Positions 10,599 to 22,216 are shown, counted from the stretch's first letter. The stretch: 64,000 nucleotides of DNA from Hydrogenophaga sp. (GCF_018780385.1 NZ_JADMJO010000035.1:82048-146047), one strand, 5' to 3'. A program made the numbers and translations. Notes: generated from the sequence alone by a model not told the origin.

Positions 10599-10991
10599 TC
10601 AATCGCGTTCAACGATGACGAAGCTGGCAGCGTAGTCGGTCTCGTCGGTCAAGGTCACATGCGCACGCAGGCCCTTGGCTTCAAACCAGGTCTTGAGCTC
10701 GCCGTGCAGCACGATGACCGGCTGTCCACTGGGCAGGTTGGCGATCTCGCAGCCCCGCCAGGTCATGGGCATGCGCATGCCGAGGCCGATGGCCTTGGAA
10801 AAGGCTTCCTTGGCGGAAAAACGCGTGGCAAGAAAGCGCAAGCCGCGCTGGGGCCAACGCGCGCTGCGTTTCTGCCACACATCGAACTCGGCGTCGCTCA
10901 GCACCTTGCGCACGAAGCGTTCGCCCTGGCGCTCGAACGTCGCCTGGATGCGGCGGATGTCGCAGATGTCGGTGCCGATACCGTAGATCAT
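10599..10991 (-). CDS. acpS: Holo-[acyl-carrier-protein] synthase
   Basis: Transfers 4'-phosphopantetheine from CoA to the Ser of acyl carrier protein (AcpP, encoded at 24.2 kb). 130 aa. The metal/CoA-binding residues are Asp8 in [10 protein letters not shown] and Glu62 in [11 protein letters not shown], and both are intact. Its start overlaps the pdxJ stop by 4 nt, matching the common pdxJ-acpS pairing. Confidence 0.97.
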   Translation of the reverse strand: MIYGIGTDICDIRRIQATFERQGERFVRKVLSDAEFDVWQKRSARWPQRGLRFLATRFSAKEAFSKAIGLGMRMPMTWRGCEIANLPSGQPVIVLHGELKTWFEAKGLRAHVTLTDETDYAASFVIVERD

Positions 10992-11758
10992 CGATCAGAG
11001 GCCTCGGCGATGCAGCGGTTGTACTCAGCGATGGTGGTGCTGTAGCCCAGCTCCAGCGCATCGGCCATCAAGGCGTGCCCGATCGAGACCTCGCTCACAC
11101 CGGGCACCGCGCGCAGAAACGCGGTGAGGTTCTCGCGGTTCAGATCGTGCCCGGCGTTCACGCCCAACCCGGCATCCAGCGCGGCCTGCGCGGCAGCGCG
11201 AAAACGCTCGAGCTGCTCAGCCCGCTGCGGCGTGTGCCACGCGGCGGCATAAGGCTCGGTGTAGAGCTCCACACGATCGGCGCCCACGGCCTTGGCGCCG
11301 ACCATCTGGAGGGCATCGGCGTCCATGAACAGGCTCACCCGCACACCCAGCACATGACACTCGTCGATCAACGGGCGCAGGCGATCGGCATCGGCAGGGA
11401 AACTCCAACCGTGGTCGCTGGTGAACTGCCCCTCGCTGTCGGGCACGAACGTGACCTGGTGGGGCCGCACCTCGCGCACAAAGCCCATGAGGTTGTGGAA
11501 GGGGTTGCCTTCGATGTTGTATTCACGGTCCGGCCACGCCTTCATGAGTTCGGACAGGTCGTGCACGTCGTGCGCGCGGATGTGGCGCTCGTCCGGACGC
11601 GGATGCACGGTGATGCCATGCGCACCGGCCTGCAGGCAGAGCGTGGCTGCACGGGTGACCGATGGAATGCCGAGGTGGCGGGTGTTGCGCACCAGGGCCA
11701 CCTTGTTGAGGTTGACGGACAGCGCGGTGCGCAGGTGTGGGGTGGTGGCCGCGTTCAT
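10988..11758 (-). CDS. pdxJ: Pyridoxine 5'-phosphate synthase
   Basis: Condenses 1-deoxyxylulose 5-phosphate with 3-amino-1-hydroxyacetone phosphate to make pyridoxine 5'-phosphate. 256 aa, the expected TIM barrel. Recognisable stretches are [15 protein letters not shown] (13-27), [13 protein letters not shown] and the C-terminal [14 protein letters not shown]. Start and stop overlap recO and acpS by 4 nt each, so the three are probably translationally coupled. Confidence 0.97.
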   Translation of the reverse strand: MNAATTPHLRTALSVNLNKVALVRNTRHLGIPSVTRAATLCLQAGAHGITVHPRPDERHIRAHDVHDLSELMKAWPDREYNIEGNPFHNLMGFVREVRPHQVTFVPDSEGQFTSDHGWSFPADADRLRPLIDECHVLGVRVSLFMDADALQMVGAKAVGADRVELYTEPYAAAWHTPQRAEQLERFRAAAQAALDAGLGVNAGHDLNRENLTAFLRAVPGVSEVSIGHALMADALELGYSTTIAEYNRCIAEASDR

Positions 11759-12570
11759 GGGGAGGGCTCGGGGTTGGAGTTTGCCGCTTCACCCTGTACG
11801 GGTGCCACGGTGGAACGGGGCCGCGTCATCGCTTGCACATCCAGCATGAGTTGCCGCGTCTTGAACACCCGCACGCCGCAATGGTAGTGCAGCAAATGGC
11901 GCAGCTGCGGGCGCAGGGCTTGCAGCGCACTGACGCAGGCCCGCAGCGTTGCAATGAAGGGTGCCGGACCATCCATGGCGGCTTGCAGGCCCAGCCACTG
12001 GTCACCGCTCAGCGGATGCGCGTCGTCCGCGTGCGCGGCGCGCAGGCCGCTCTCGGGGGTCAGTACATAAAGCGCTTCCGGGTCGAGGGGCGCCAGCGTG
12101 TTGGCCTCCTGCGCCAAGTCGGGCAACAAACCCACATCGCGCAGCAGCAGCAACTCGAACGCCCGCAGGATCAGCTGCTGCGCATCGCTCTTCTCGGCGA
12201 GCAGCTGCACGGCTGTGGTGAAGTGGTCGAACAGGCGCTCGTGCGGATCGTCGCGCGCCAGCAGGCGCATGAGCAGTTCGTTGAGGTAGCTGCCCGAGAT
12301 CAGCGCCTCGCCAGTGGGCATCACATGCCCGCCCTGCCATTGCGCCGACTTGAGCGTGCGCACCTCGGCGTCACCCGTCCACGACACCTGCAGGGGCTGC
12401 AGGGGCAGCAGTACGGGGCGGAACTGGGAGGTGGGCCGTTTCACGCCTTTGGCCACCAGCGCGATGCGGCCATGGTGGCGGGTGAAGACCTCAAGCACCA
12501 GACTGGTTTCGCTCCAGTCGTAGCGGTGCAGCACGAAGGCAGGTTCTTCGGCGACGCGTTTCAGGGCCAC
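11755..12570 (-). CDS. recO: DNA repair protein RecO
   Basis: RecFOR-pathway mediator that loads RecA onto SSB-coated DNA. 271 aa. The N-terminal OB fold ([22 protein letters not shown]) is followed by a helical domain. The zinc-finger cysteines seen in some homologues are not evident. It lies between era and pdxJ in the canonical rnc-era-recO-pdxJ-acpS order, 19 bp after era. Confidence 0.94.
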   Translation of the reverse strand: MALKRVAEEPAFVLHRYDWSETSLVLEVFTRHHGRIALVAKGVKRPTSQFRPVLLPLQPLQVSWTGDAEVRTLKSAQWQGGHVMPTGEALISGSYLNELLMRLLARDDPHERLFDHFTTAVQLLAEKSDAQQLILRAFELLLLRDVGLLPDLAQEANTLAPLDPEALYVLTPESGLRAAHADDAHPLSGDQWLGLQAAMDGPAPFIATLRACVSALQALRPQLRHLLHYHCGVRVFKTRQLMLDVQAMTRPRSTVAPVQGEAANSNPEPSP

Positions 12571-12589
12571 GGGTCAAGCAGCCGGCGGC

Positions 12590-13609
12590 TCACTCGTAGC
12601 CGAATGAACGCACGCGGGCGTCATCATCGGCCCAGCCCGAGCGCACCTTCACCCACAGCTCCAGGAACACCTTGCAGTCCCAGAGTTTTTCGAGCTCCTG
12701 GCGCGCCTCGGTGCCGATGCGCTTGAGTTTCTCGCCACCCTCGCCAATCACCATGCCCTTGTGGCCTTCGCGCTCCACCACGATGGTGGCGGCAATGCGT
12801 TTGAGCGAGCCCTCTTCCTCGAACTTGTCGATGATCACGGTCGAGGTGTAGGGCAACTCGTCGCCGGTGAGCCGGAAGAGTTTTTCGCGCACCATCTCGC
12901 TGGCCATGAAGCGCTCGCTGCGGTCGGTCAGGTCGTCAGGATCGTGCATCCAGGGCTGCTGCGGCAGGAACTTCTCGCAGATGCCGAACAGGCGCTCGAT
13001 GTCCTTGGCGGTCTTGGCCGACATGGGTACGAACTCGGTGAACGGGTGGCGCTCCTGCATGGAGCGCAGCCACGGTGCCAGGTCACCACGGCGGTGCACC
13101 AGGTCGAACTTGTTGGCCAGCAGGATCACCGGCACATTGGCCGGCAGCAGCGACAGCACCTTGGCGTCGGCCAGATTGAAATGCCCAGCCTCCACCACGA
13201 AGAGGATCAGGTCCACGTCGCTCACGGCGCCCATCACGGTCTTGTTCAGCGCGCGGTTCAGCGCGTTGCCGTGGCGGGTCTGGAAGCCCGGGGTGTCCAC
13301 AAAGATGAACTGCGTGGGGCCCACGGTGCGCATGCCGGTGATGCGGTGGCGAGTGGTCTGCGCCTTGCGCGAGGTGATGCTGACTTTCTGCCCCACCAAG
13401 GCGTTGAGCAAGGTCGACTTGCCCACGTTGGGCTTGCCGACGATGGCCACATAGCCGCAGCGTTGCTCGGTGGGATCGACGTCGGCTGCATCGCCGGTGG
13501 ACTCGGCGGGTTCGTCCGTTGGCCCAATGGCTGTTTCCTTGCTCAAGGCCTTGGCCAGCATGGCATCAAGATCGGGATTGGACGGAGGATTCACAGGTGT
13601 GCGGGGCAT
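12590..13609 (-). CDS. era: GTPase Era
   Basis: Binds the 3' end of 16S rRNA and checks 30S maturation. 339 aa. GTPase motifs: G1 GKPNVGKST (58-66), G3 DTPGFQ, G4 NKFD. A C-terminal KH RNA-binding domain contains the GxxG-type [13 protein letters not shown]. The protein carries about 50 extra residues before the G domain compared with E. coli Era, Pro/Glu/Asp-rich and probably disordered. The ATG lies 4 nt after the rnc stop. The longer reading through rnc is rejected. Confidence 0.97.
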   Translation of the reverse strand: MPRTPVNPPSNPDLDAMLAKALSKETAIGPTDEPAESTGDAADVDPTEQRCGYVAIVGKPNVGKSTLLNALVGQKVSITSRKAQTTRHRITGMRTVGPTQFIFVDTPGFQTRHGNALNRALNKTVMGAVSDVDLILFVVEAGHFNLADAKVLSLLPANVPVILLANKFDLVHRRGDLAPWLRSMQERHPFTEFVPMSAKTAKDIERLFGICEKFLPQQPWMHDPDDLTDRSERFMASEMVREKLFRLTGDELPYTSTVIIDKFEEEGSLKRIAATIVVEREGHKGMVIGEGGEKLKRIGTEARQELEKLWDCKVFLELWVKVRSGWADDDARVRSFGYE

Positions 13610-13613
13610 GGCT

Positions 13614-14396
13614 TCAAGGTACCTTGGCGGAAGGGGCGACATCGGCGGTCGCGGGGGGCAAGGCATCGGCCTGCTTGGGATCGGCGGTGAGGTGCTGCAA
13701 CATGGCCGCGGCGGCAGCTTGCTCACCAGCTCGCCGCGACGCCCCGATGCCGCGCTCGCTGCGGCCGGTTTCGGTCACGGTGCACTCCACATCAAAGGTC
13801 TGTTTGTGCGCCTCGCCCAGAGTGGCCACCACGCGGTAGACCGGCAACTTCATTTTGCGCCCCTGCAGCCACTCCTGCAATTCGGTCTTGGGGTCCTTGC
13901 CCATGGCGCTCATCTGCGCGTTGAGCTCCAGGCCGCTGTAGAGGCGGTGCACCAGCGCGGCAGCCACTTCAAAGCCTGCGTCAAGGTACACCGCACCGAT
14001 CACCGCTTCGAGCGCATCGGCCAGGATGGAGGGGCGCTTCTGCCCACCCGAGCGCTTTTCGCCATCACCCAACCGAAGACCGGCCGACAGATCCAGGCGC
14101 GATGCGATCTCGAACAGGGTGTCCTGCTTGACCAGATTGGCGCGAACGCGGGACAAGTCGCCTTCGGGCAACTGGTTGAGTTTTTCGAACAGGAGCCCGG
14201 AGACGGCCAGGTTGAGCACCGAGTCGCCCAGGAATTCAAGTCGCTCGTTGTGGTCGGCGGTGAAACTGCGGTGAGTCAGCGCGCGCTCAAGCAAGCGCGG
14301 ATTGGCAAAATTGTGTTGCAGGCGCCGTTGCAGCGCCAGAAGTTCCGGATTCAAGAATATGGGCGCTCCATCGAGCGCTCCCTGCCCAGGCTGCAT
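13614..14396 (-). CDS. rnc: Ribonuclease III
   Basis: Double-strand-specific endoribonuclease for rRNA processing and mRNA turnover. 260 aa. The catalytic signature is [11 protein letters not shown] (51-61) with the acidic residues at 54 and 58, and a second acidic cluster sits in [14 protein letters not shown]. The C-terminal dsRNA-binding domain starts near residue 155 and ends in an Ala-rich tail. The start lies 1 nt after the DUF4845 stop. Confidence 0.97.
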   Translation of the reverse strand: MQPGQGALDGAPIFLNPELLALQRRLQHNFANPRLLERALTHRSFTADHNERLEFLGDSVLNLAVSGLLFEKLNQLPEGDLSRVRANLVKQDTLFEIASRLDLSAGLRLGDGEKRSGGQKRPSILADALEAVIGAVYLDAGFEVAAALVHRLYSGLELNAQMSAMGKDPKTELQEWLQGRKMKLPVYRVVATLGEAHKQTFDVECTVTETGRSERGIGASRRAGEQAAAAAMLQHLTADPKQADALPPATADVAPSAKVP

Positions 14397-14397
14397 G

Positions 14398-14745
14398 TCA
14401 CTTCGAGCGGCCTTCGTATTTCATGACCAGATACGCTGGGCCGGCGAGGTGCACCTCACGGGTGTAGGCGAAAGAGACCACAACGCGATCACCTTCTTTG
14501 CCCACGATCAGGTCCTTGCCCGAGATGGTGCGAATGTCATCAATCTGCGACGCCTTGTCGAACGTACTGCGCACTTCAGCCACCGTTGTTCCCGCAGCCG
14601 CCTTGTCCACCGCCTTCTGCACGGCGATGTACTCGATGTAGGTGGGAACCAGCTGCGCAAACACCACGCCGGCCAACGCCAGCAAGATGCCCACGATGAT
14701 CAGGCCCATGAAAGTCAGGCCTTGCTGTTGTCGCTTCAGTTTCAT
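14398..14745 (-). CDS. DUF4845 single-pass membrane protein
   Basis: 115 aa from ATG 14745 (MKLKRQQQG), chosen because GGAG lies about 9 nt upstream. An ATG at 14760 would add five residues. The N-terminus resembles a type IV pilin-like leader (QQGLTFMGLIIVGILLALAGVVFA, given here in part as GLTFMGLIIVG), with one hydrophobic helix at about 10-32 and a small periplasmic domain. The family is regularly found between lepB and rnc in betaproteobacteria. Its function is unknown. Confidence 0.85.
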   Translation of the reverse strand: MKLKRQQQGLTFMGLIIVGILLALAGVVFAQLVPTYIEYIAVQKAVDKAAAGTTVAEVRSTFDKASQIDDIRTISGKDLIVGKEGDRVVVSFAYTREVHLAGPAYLVMKYEGRSK

Positions 14746-14772
14746 GACGTCATGCTCCAAGGGTGGTGATTT

Positions 14773-15749
14773 TTATTCAAAGGACCCGATGCGCCCCAGG
14801 TCGCCAAAATTCATCCAGACGAAGAAGGCCTTGCCGACGATGTTGCGCTCGGGCACAAAGCCCCAGTAGCGCGAGTCCAGCGAGTTGTCCCGATTGTCGC
14901 CCATCATGAAATAGTGACCCGCCGGCACCTTGCAGGTCACGCCTTCGACGGTGTATTTGCAGCCATCGGCAAACGGGAATTCGGTGGCACCCGGAATGAA
15001 CGCGGGGCGGTCGTCGTCGTTGAGGGTGTTGTACTTGCGCTTGTCCAGCGTTTCCGCGAACTGCTTGGAATAGCGCATCGAATCGCTGTCAAAAAAATCG
15101 GCCTGCGCCACGCGCGGCACGACTTTGCCATTGACGGTCAATTGTTTGTTCAGGTAGGCCACCTCGTCGCCGGGCACACCGATCACTCGCTTGATGTAGT
15201 CCAGGCTGGGTTGGGGCGGGTAGCGGAACACCATCACGTCGCCGCGCTGAGGCTCGTTGTTGGCGATCAACTTGGTGTTGAACACCGGCAGGCGAACACC
15301 GTAGTGGAATTTGTTCACCAGAATCAGGTCACCCACCCGCAAGGTGGGGATCATGGAGCCCGACGGGATTTTGAACGGCTCGAACAGGAACGAGCGCAAC
15401 ACGAACACCGCCAGAATCACGGGGAACAGACCCGCAGTCCAGTCCAGCCACCAGGGTTGAGCAAGCAGCTTTTGCCGCGCGGGCTCCACGTCACCCTCAA
15501 TCTGGCTGAAACCCTGCTTGAGCAAGGATTCCTTGCGCGTGTTGTGCTCCAACAGCAACTGCTCCGCCGCGCGCCGGCGCTGCGGCAGAAACACGGCCCT
15601 CTCTGCCAACCAGTACACACCGGTGACGACAGTGGCCAACATCAGCAGGAGGGCGAAGTTGCCTTCCACCACGCCGGTGTACCAAGCGCCCGTGTAGGCC
15701 ACGAACGCCGCCAGGATCACCGCAGTGACCGTCCCCATGAGCGCCTGCA

Positions 15750-15750
<1 letters not shown>
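14773..15750 (-). CDS. lepB: Signal peptidase I
   Basis: Membrane serine protease that removes signal peptides from exported proteins. 325 aa. Two N-terminal hydrophobic segments (about 4-27 and 31-48) and a third at about 107-122 precede the catalytic domain. The Ser/Lys dyad is Ser132 in IPSGSMIPTL and Lys187 in DYIKRVIGVPGD. The box MGDNRDNSLDSRYWG is near the C-terminus. Its ATG overlaps the lepA stop by one base, so lepA and lepB are coupled. Confidence 0.97.
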
Positions 15751-17558
<1,808 letters not shown>

Positions 17559-17617
17559 CAGGAGAGCGGCTCAAACACTGGGGAAAACCGCGGTTCCGAG
17601 CAGGAACGAGCGGCCAT

Positions 17618-17648
17618 AAAAAAGGGCGCGTCAGCTGCTGACGCGCCC
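17618..17648 (-). terminator. Intrinsic terminator in the lepA leader
   Basis: Perfect inverted repeat GGGCGCGTCA (17624-17633) / TGACGCGCCC (17639-17648) with a 5-nt loop, followed on the - strand by six Ts (17618-17623). It sits 60 nt upstream of lepA, and no protein gene ends just before it. Confidence 0.85.
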
Positions 17649-17682
17649 GTAACCAACAATCAATGGCAACTGCGATAGTTGG
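17618..17682 (-). ncRNA. Candidate small RNA or lepA leader attenuator
   Basis: On the - strand a TACAAT box (17689-17694) predicts a 5' end near 17682. The next bases form a perfect 5-bp hairpin (CAACT-ATCGC-AGTTG, 17667-17681). About 20 nt later comes a strong terminator hairpin with a U6 tail at 17618. A complete promoter-hairpin-terminator unit of roughly 65 nt fits a small RNA. Alternatively it is the lepA 5' leader with an attenuator. The -35 region (TGTGCA at best) is weak, so the promoter is uncertain. Confidence 0.35.
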
Positions 17683-17763
17683 GGTTTCATTGTAGGCAAA
17701 AAGCCCGGAATGCACACCACAGAACCACCGACAGTCCCTTGTTGCGACGCAGCAACGTGAACT

Positions 17764-17783
17764 TTATACACAGCATATCCACA
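17764..17783 (+). other. Pair of DnaA-box-like sites
   Basis: TTATACACA (17764-17772) matches the relaxed DnaA box TTATNCACA exactly. Two bases later ATATCCACA (17775-17783) differs at one position. A degenerate opposite-strand site, TGTGGACGA (17811-17819), lies nearby. No dnaA, gidA or parAB genes and no set of iterons accompany it, so an origin is not proposed. DnaA-responsive promoter control or titration is possible. Confidence 0.4.
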
Positions 17784-18013
17784 AGATGACGGGAAAACTT
17801 GTGGGCCGGCTGTGGACGACCTGGGGACTTCCGAGACCACTCCCACATCGTGGGTCAATGCAGCATCTCGACGCAGGAATTTCTCCGAAAACAGGCCTAT
17901 TTTAGCGAAATCGGTCAACACAAGATCGTTGATAGTAAGTATCCACTAACAAATCTTCTTGGCGAAGCGCGTCTGCTCGACTCTAAGCACTGTGGCGAAT
18001 CGGCCACCCTCGG

Positions 18014-18049
18014 AAAAAACCCCCAGATCCAAAGGGTCTGAGGGTTTTT
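18014..18049 (-). terminator. Terminator downstream of mucD (bidirectional)
   Basis: Stem of about 15 bp: AAAAACCC (15-22 of 18000) pairs with GGGTTTTT (42-49), continuing CAGATCC / GGGTCTG around an AAA loop with one mismatch. T runs exist on both strands, so it can stop transcription from either side. It lies 33 bp after the mucD stop. Confidence 0.88.
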
Positions 18050-18082
18050 GAAGCCTCCGACCAGCGGTCAGAGAGGACCGGC

Positions 18083-19573
18083 TCAGCGAAGCGGGCGGAT
18101 CACAGCGTACTGCGCCCACTCACCGCGACGGAACAGCACATTCACCGGTCGCGACTTGTCGATCTTGCTGAGCGCTGTCTCCATATCTTTCAAGCTCGCG
18201 GTGTCCGTGTTGGCAATGGCCACGATGACGTCGCCCTCGCGCAAACCGGCACGCGCCGCAGGCCCCTCAGCCGAAGCAATGCGCACACCCCCCTTGAGGT
18301 TGAGTTCCTTCTTTTCAGCGGCGGTCAACTCGGCCAGGCCCAGACCCAGCGATTGCACGGCGTTGCTCGCCTGGGGCTTGGTGGGCTCAGGTGCTGCGGC
18401 CTTCACCTCTGCCTTTTCGGGCTCCAACTCCGCCACCGTGATGAACAGTTCCTTCTGCGCGCCACGACGCAAGACCGTCACGGCGCTCTTGTTGCCTGGC
18501 TTGGTGTTGCCCACAAAGCGCGGCAAGTCCACCGACTTCTCAATTGTCTTGCCGTCGAACTTCAAGATGATGTCGCCCGGTTCGACGCCCGCTTTCGCCG
18601 CGGGCGAATCGGGCTCTACACCCCGAACCAATGCACCCTTCGGGCCGCCAAGCCCGAGCGACTCGGCCACCTCCTTGCTCACTTGGTCGATCTGCACACC
18701 GATGCGACCGCGCGTCACACGGCCGGTGGTCTTGAGCTGATCCGACACACGCACCGCTTCATCGATCGGGATGGCGAACGAGATGCCCTGAAAACCGCCC
18801 GAGCGCGAATAGATCTGGCTGTTGATGCCGATCACCTCGCCCCGCATGTTGATCAGCGGCCCACCCGAATTGCCCGGGTTGATTGCCACGTCGGTCTGGA
18901 TGAACGGCAGGAAGTCGCCGGTGTCGCGCTGCTTGGCGCTCACGATGCCGGCGGTCACGGTGTTCTCAAGACCGAACGGCGATCCGATGGCCATCACCCA
19001 TTCGCCCACCCGCAGCCGGTTCACATCGCCGATCTTCACCGGTGCCAGGCCGGTGGCCTCGATCTTCACGACCGCCACATCAGTGCGTTTGTCGGCACCC
19101 ACCACCTTGGCCTTGAATTCGCGGTTGTCTGGCAAGGTGACGAGCAACTCGTCGGCTCCCTCCACCACATGGGCGTTGGTCATGATCAGACCATCCGCGC
19201 TCAGGATGAAGCCCGAGCCCACCCCGCGCGGCTGTGCATCCTCAGACGGTCCGCGCTCCTGCCGGGGCGTGCGCGGCGTCATGCCGGGCGGCACCGGAAT
19301 GCCGAAACGCTTGAAGAACTCGAGCATCTGCTCATCGGGTGCACCACCCGCCCCCGGACGGGCGGCCACGGCGCGCTCCAGCGTTCTGATGTTGACCACC
19401 GAGGGTCCCACCAGATCAACCAGATCGGTGAAGTCAGGCAGGCCTCGCACACTGGCCGCAGGCGTCACCGGAACCACCGTCTGCGCTGAAAGAGAGGGGT
19501 GCAGCATGAGCAATGCTGTCCCGATCGCGGCCAGTGCCAGCAGGGGTTGTTGAGTACGTTTAGGGTGCGTCAT
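18083..19573 (-). CDS. mucD: Periplasmic serine protease, DegP/MucD family
   Basis: 496 aa. A signal peptide (1-30, ending SLSA) exports it. The trypsin-like domain has the catalytic triad His135 (TNAHVVEG), Asp165 (DVAVVKI) and Ser236 (NPGNSGGPL), followed by two PDZ domains (about 295-380 and 400-490). It degrades or refolds damaged envelope proteins. Last gene of the rpoE-rseA-rseB-mucD cluster, the arrangement known from Pseudomonas algU-mucABD and other betaproteobacteria. GGAT-type ribosome site precedes the ATG, 116 bp after rseB. Confidence 0.95.
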   Translation of the reverse strand: MTHPKRTQQPLLALAAIGTALLMLHPSLSAQTVVPVTPAASVRGLPDFTDLVDLVGPSVVNIRTLERAVAARPGAGGAPDEQMLEFFKRFGIPVPPGMTPRTPRQERGPSEDAQPRGVGSGFILSADGLIMTNAHVVEGADELLVTLPDNREFKAKVVGADKRTDVAVVKIEATGLAPVKIGDVNRLRVGEWVMAIGSPFGLENTVTAGIVSAKQRDTGDFLPFIQTDVAINPGNSGGPLINMRGEVIGINSQIYSRSGGFQGISFAIPIDEAVRVSDQLKTTGRVTRGRIGVQIDQVSKEVAESLGLGGPKGALVRGVEPDSPAAKAGVEPGDIILKFDGKTIEKSVDLPRFVGNTKPGNKSAVTVLRRGAQKELFITVAELEPEKAEVKAAAPEPTKPQASNAVQSLGLGLAELTAAEKKELNLKGGVRIASAEGPAARAGLREGDVIVAIANTDTASLKDMETALSKIDKSRPVNVLFRRGEWAQYAVIRPLR

Positions 19574-19689
19574 GGTGATCCTTTACACAAACGCAAGTAG
19601 CAGAACCGGGCGGCGTGCATGCCGCGGCGCAGGACTCAATAAAACCTTGCGCAGATGCGGCTCCACCCAACAAAAACAAGTCGGCAGGT

Positions 19690-20784
19690 TTACCGAGTCC
19701 GTTCCAACGCAAGGGCAAAGCGGCGCAGCGTCGACGGAGGAACCTCTCCCAACACCGTCAGCCAATGATCGCCCACCCGCTTGCTGACAGAGTGCGTTGC
19801 GCCGACGGCAGCCGCCTTCTCCAGTCCATGGCGTTGCGGATCGAAGGGTTCGACGAACAGGGACACCGAGGCCAAGCCGTCTGAGAACACCCATTGCATC
19901 GGTGCTGTGCCAGGTGCTTGGGCGGCGCCGGCGTCGCGCGTGTGGCAACTCATGGCCGTGAATCCGGGCACGGCTTCTTTCAAACGCCAGCCCTCAGCTT
20001 CCGCCGTGGTCTTCTTGAGCACGGGTTTGTGCACTTCATAACCACGCGTGTCCTTCATCAGTCGCTGGAGCTTGTCCATGCTGACCGAGGCATCCAGGTG
20101 AAGTTCGGAGAACGCCATTTGCTCCAGCACGGCCCCCTGCTCGCCCAGCGTCTGCAGCTTCACCACCAGACCTGTCTGCCGTTCGGACCAGATGCGATAG
20201 CCAAACCGCAGTTCATCCCTGGGCAGGATTTCAACCATGTCGGCCAAGTGCCCCGCCACACGTTGAACACCGGTCTCGCGCGCCGAATAGAACTGTGGAA
20301 TCAGGTTGCTCGGCGTGCGCAGCAACTCGGGAAACATGCCCAGCGACTCGCGCTTTTCAACAAACGCCGTCTTGGTCTCCGGCTCGAACGTGATGACCTC
20401 GTTGTTGCGGCGAATGGTCGTGCGAGGCGTACCCGTCAGCGTGTCGACGCGCTCCATCTGCTGGGTACCGTCGCACACATGCCAGATCTTCGAAGCGGAC
20501 ATCGCGGGGCCGGCCGACACCACCAGCGTGCCGGTGTAGGCCCGCTGACGCGAAGCCTCGTGCATGCGGGTGAGCCACTCATTGACGGTTCGCGCCCCGT
20601 TCTGGGCGCCCGGGCTGACCTGCGCCTGCAAGGGCCCGCCCAACAGCAGCCCCGCAGCCAACAAGGCCATGGCGCCCACCGGCCGCCAGCGCCCACGGCG
20701 AGCAAGACTGCGTGGGATGTGCACGAACGAGGCATCTGCAAAAACAGGCATGTTGGGACTGGCGGCAAACAGGTGTGGCGTCAT
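19690..20784 (-). CDS. rseB: Sigma-E regulatory protein RseB/MucB
   Basis: 364 aa periplasmic protein that binds the RseA periplasmic tail and shields it from DegS until lipid or porin signals displace it. The N-terminus has a long leader and a hydrophobic segment (about 37-54, ending LQAQ). WLTRMHEASRQRAYTGTLVV matches the MucB/RseB lipid-binding domain (LolA-like), followed by the smaller C-terminal domain. It begins 6 nt after rseA. The true start could be a later Met, since about 30 residues precede the signal sequence. Confidence 0.92.
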   Translation of the reverse strand: MTPHLFAASPNMPVFADASFVHIPRSLARRGRWRPVGAMALLAAGLLLGGPLQAQVSPGAQNGARTVNEWLTRMHEASRQRAYTGTLVVSAGPAMSASKIWHVCDGTQQMERVDTLTGTPRTTIRRNNEVITFEPETKTAFVEKRESLGMFPELLRTPSNLIPQFYSARETGVQRVAGHLADMVEILPRDELRFGYRIWSERQTGLVVKLQTLGEQGAVLEQMAFSELHLDASVSMDKLQRLMKDTRGYEVHKPVLKKTTAEAEGWRLKEAVPGFTAMSCHTRDAGAAQAPGTAPMQWVFSDGLASVSLFVEPFDPQRHGLEKAAAVGATHSVSKRVGDHWLTVLGEVPPSTLRRFALALERTR

Positions 20785-20790
20785 GGCGGT

Positions 20791-21516
20791 TCAGCGCCCC
20801 CCGGCGTCGTACGTCGCGTTGCGAATGAACCCGGAAGGCATTTGCAAGGCAGACATGCCGCCGTGCTGGCGGTGCTCGGCCAGCAGTGCTTCGAGCTGGG
20901 CATCGCGAATCAAAACGCCCTGATCGGTGCTGACCACCACCGGCGAGGTGGTCGGAGGCACCTTGGCCGTTGCCGCCTTCGTGGGCTGCAGGGTGGGCAT
21001 GGAATCAGTGCCGGGTGATGTCAACGCCAATTGAGCGCCGGTAGCGCCATCCAGCACACCTCCCGATCCAACCACCACACTCCAACTCACGGCCATCACG
21101 GCCGCGACGGAAGCAAGCCCTGCCACCAGCTTCCACCGAAAGACGGCATCGTTGGCGGCATCGCTGTGGCGATTGGTGGCGCGACCAGCAATCACCTCTA
21201 CAGGCCGCAGCGGTGTGGCATCCGATTCGGTGCCCTGTGTTTGCAGACCGCGTCGGACAGCGGCCAGGAAATCGTTGGTCGACTTCGAGCTGATCGGGTC
21301 TTCATGCCCACGGAGAACATCCCCGATCACCTGATAGCAGTGCCAGTTCGACAACGTCGAAGCCGACGCGTCCAAGGAAGCCAGCAAGGCGCCCAGCTCC
21401 GATGCGCTGATTTCCCCATCGGCCAACGCTGACAAAGCGAGGTCGCTGCCCAAACCGTTCGTGGGGGCTGCTGCGTTTTCACCTGGCAACTGGTTGTGAT
21501 GTTGTGCGGCATTCAT
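20791..21516 (-). CDS. rseA: Anti-sigma-E factor RseA/MucA
   Basis: 241 aa. The cytoplasmic sigma-binding domain (about 23-95; LSALADGEISASELGALLAS, then a helix-rich part) is followed by one transmembrane helix at about 129-149 and a periplasmic tail that would bind RseB and be cut by DegS/RseP. It lies directly after rpoE (61 bp) and before rseB. An N-terminal stretch of about 20 residues, Asn/Gln/Ala-rich, precedes the domain. Confidence 0.9.
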   Translation of the reverse strand: MNAAQHHNQLPGENAAAPTNGLGSDLALSALADGEISASELGALLASLDASASTLSNWHCYQVIGDVLRGHEDPISSKSTNDFLAAVRRGLQTQGTESDATPLRPVEVIAGRATNRHSDAANDAVFRWKLVAGLASVAAVMAVSWSVVVGSGGVLDGATGAQLALTSPGTDSMPTLQPTKAATAKVPPTTSPVVVSTDQGVLIRDAQLEALLAEHRQHGGMSALQMPSGFIRNATYDAGGR

Positions 21517-21577
21517 GATTCATTTCCCCGTGTGCAGTGCAATCGGCCGAGTTCGTGTCAATCGACTGCTTGCGTCG

Positions 21578-22216
21578 TTACCAGCGCTTACCCGTCTGGC
21601 GCTCCAGCATGGGCTTGATACGCCCCGAAATCGCCTCGCGGGCCCGGAATATCCGCGAACGAACGGTTCCGATGGGACATTCCAGTGCCTGCGCTATTTC
21701 CTCGTAACTCATGCCCTCAATTTCCCGCAAGGTAATGGCCATACGCAACTCTTCGGGCAACGCATCCATGGCCGCATTGACCGCTTGGGCGATCTCCTTG
21801 CTGGCCAACACCGCTTCGGGCGTCTCGGTATCGGCAGCGTTGAAATTTAGTTCGCGTTCTGACGAGGAAGTTTCATCGTCGTCCGAGGATTTCATCTGCG
21901 ACTGGAAAACCAAGGGGTCGCGCTTGAGCTCCATCAGTTGTTTCTTGGCCGTGTTGACCGCAATGCGGTAGAGCCATGTGTAGAACTGCGCGTCACCGCG
22001 AAACTGCGCCAGGGCACGGTACGCGCGGATGAACGTTTCTTGCGCGATGTCCTGGACCAGGTCGGAATCGCGCACCATGCGCCCAATCAGCCGCTCGACT
22101 CGGCGCTGGTACTTGATGACGAGCAACTCGAAAGCGCGCTGCTCTCCGCCCAGTGTGCGCTGCACCAGCATGACATCGCTGTCGGGTGGCGGGGCTGTGT
22201 GGTCTTCGGGAGTCAT
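21578..22216 (-). CDS. rpoE: RNA polymerase sigma factor RpoE (ECF)
   Basis: 212 aa from ATG 22216. The upstream in-frame extension is Arg/Pro-rich and lacks support. Sigma-2 (about 26-95) includes DLVQDIAQETFIRAYRAL, and sigma-4 (about 140-195) includes GMSYEEIAQALECPIGTVRS. The linker (about 104-135) is Ser/Asp/Glu-rich. Directs the envelope-stress regulon and is held by RseA. It lies downstream of fabF and a small membrane protein, so it may be partly co-transcribed with fatty-acid genes. Confidence 0.96.
   Translation of the reverse strand: MTPEDHTAPPPDSDVMLVQRTLGGEQRAFELLVIKYQRRVERLIGRMVRDSDLVQDIAQETFIRAYRALAQFRGDAQFYTWLYRIAVNTAKKQLMELKRDPLVFQSQMKSSDDDETSSSERELNFNAADTETPEAVLASKEIAQAVNAAMDALPEELRMAITLREIEGMSYEEIAQALECPIGTVRSRIFRAREAISGRIKPMLERQTGKRW

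Larger units (their letters stand above)
17559..18082. other. Non-coding gap between lepA and mucD
   Basis: About 520 bp without a credible gene. Two open frames of 80-96 codons cross it but show no recognisable motif. It holds, from left to right, the lepA leader, a terminator hairpin, a short putative RNA with a TACAAT box, a DnaA-box pair and the bidirectional terminator behind mucD, each listed separately. It is visibly richer in A+T than its neighbours. Confidence 0.6.

Noticed and set aside
17764..17819. Replication origin
   Set aside because: Only two good DnaA boxes, no iterons and no dnaA, gidA or partition genes nearby.
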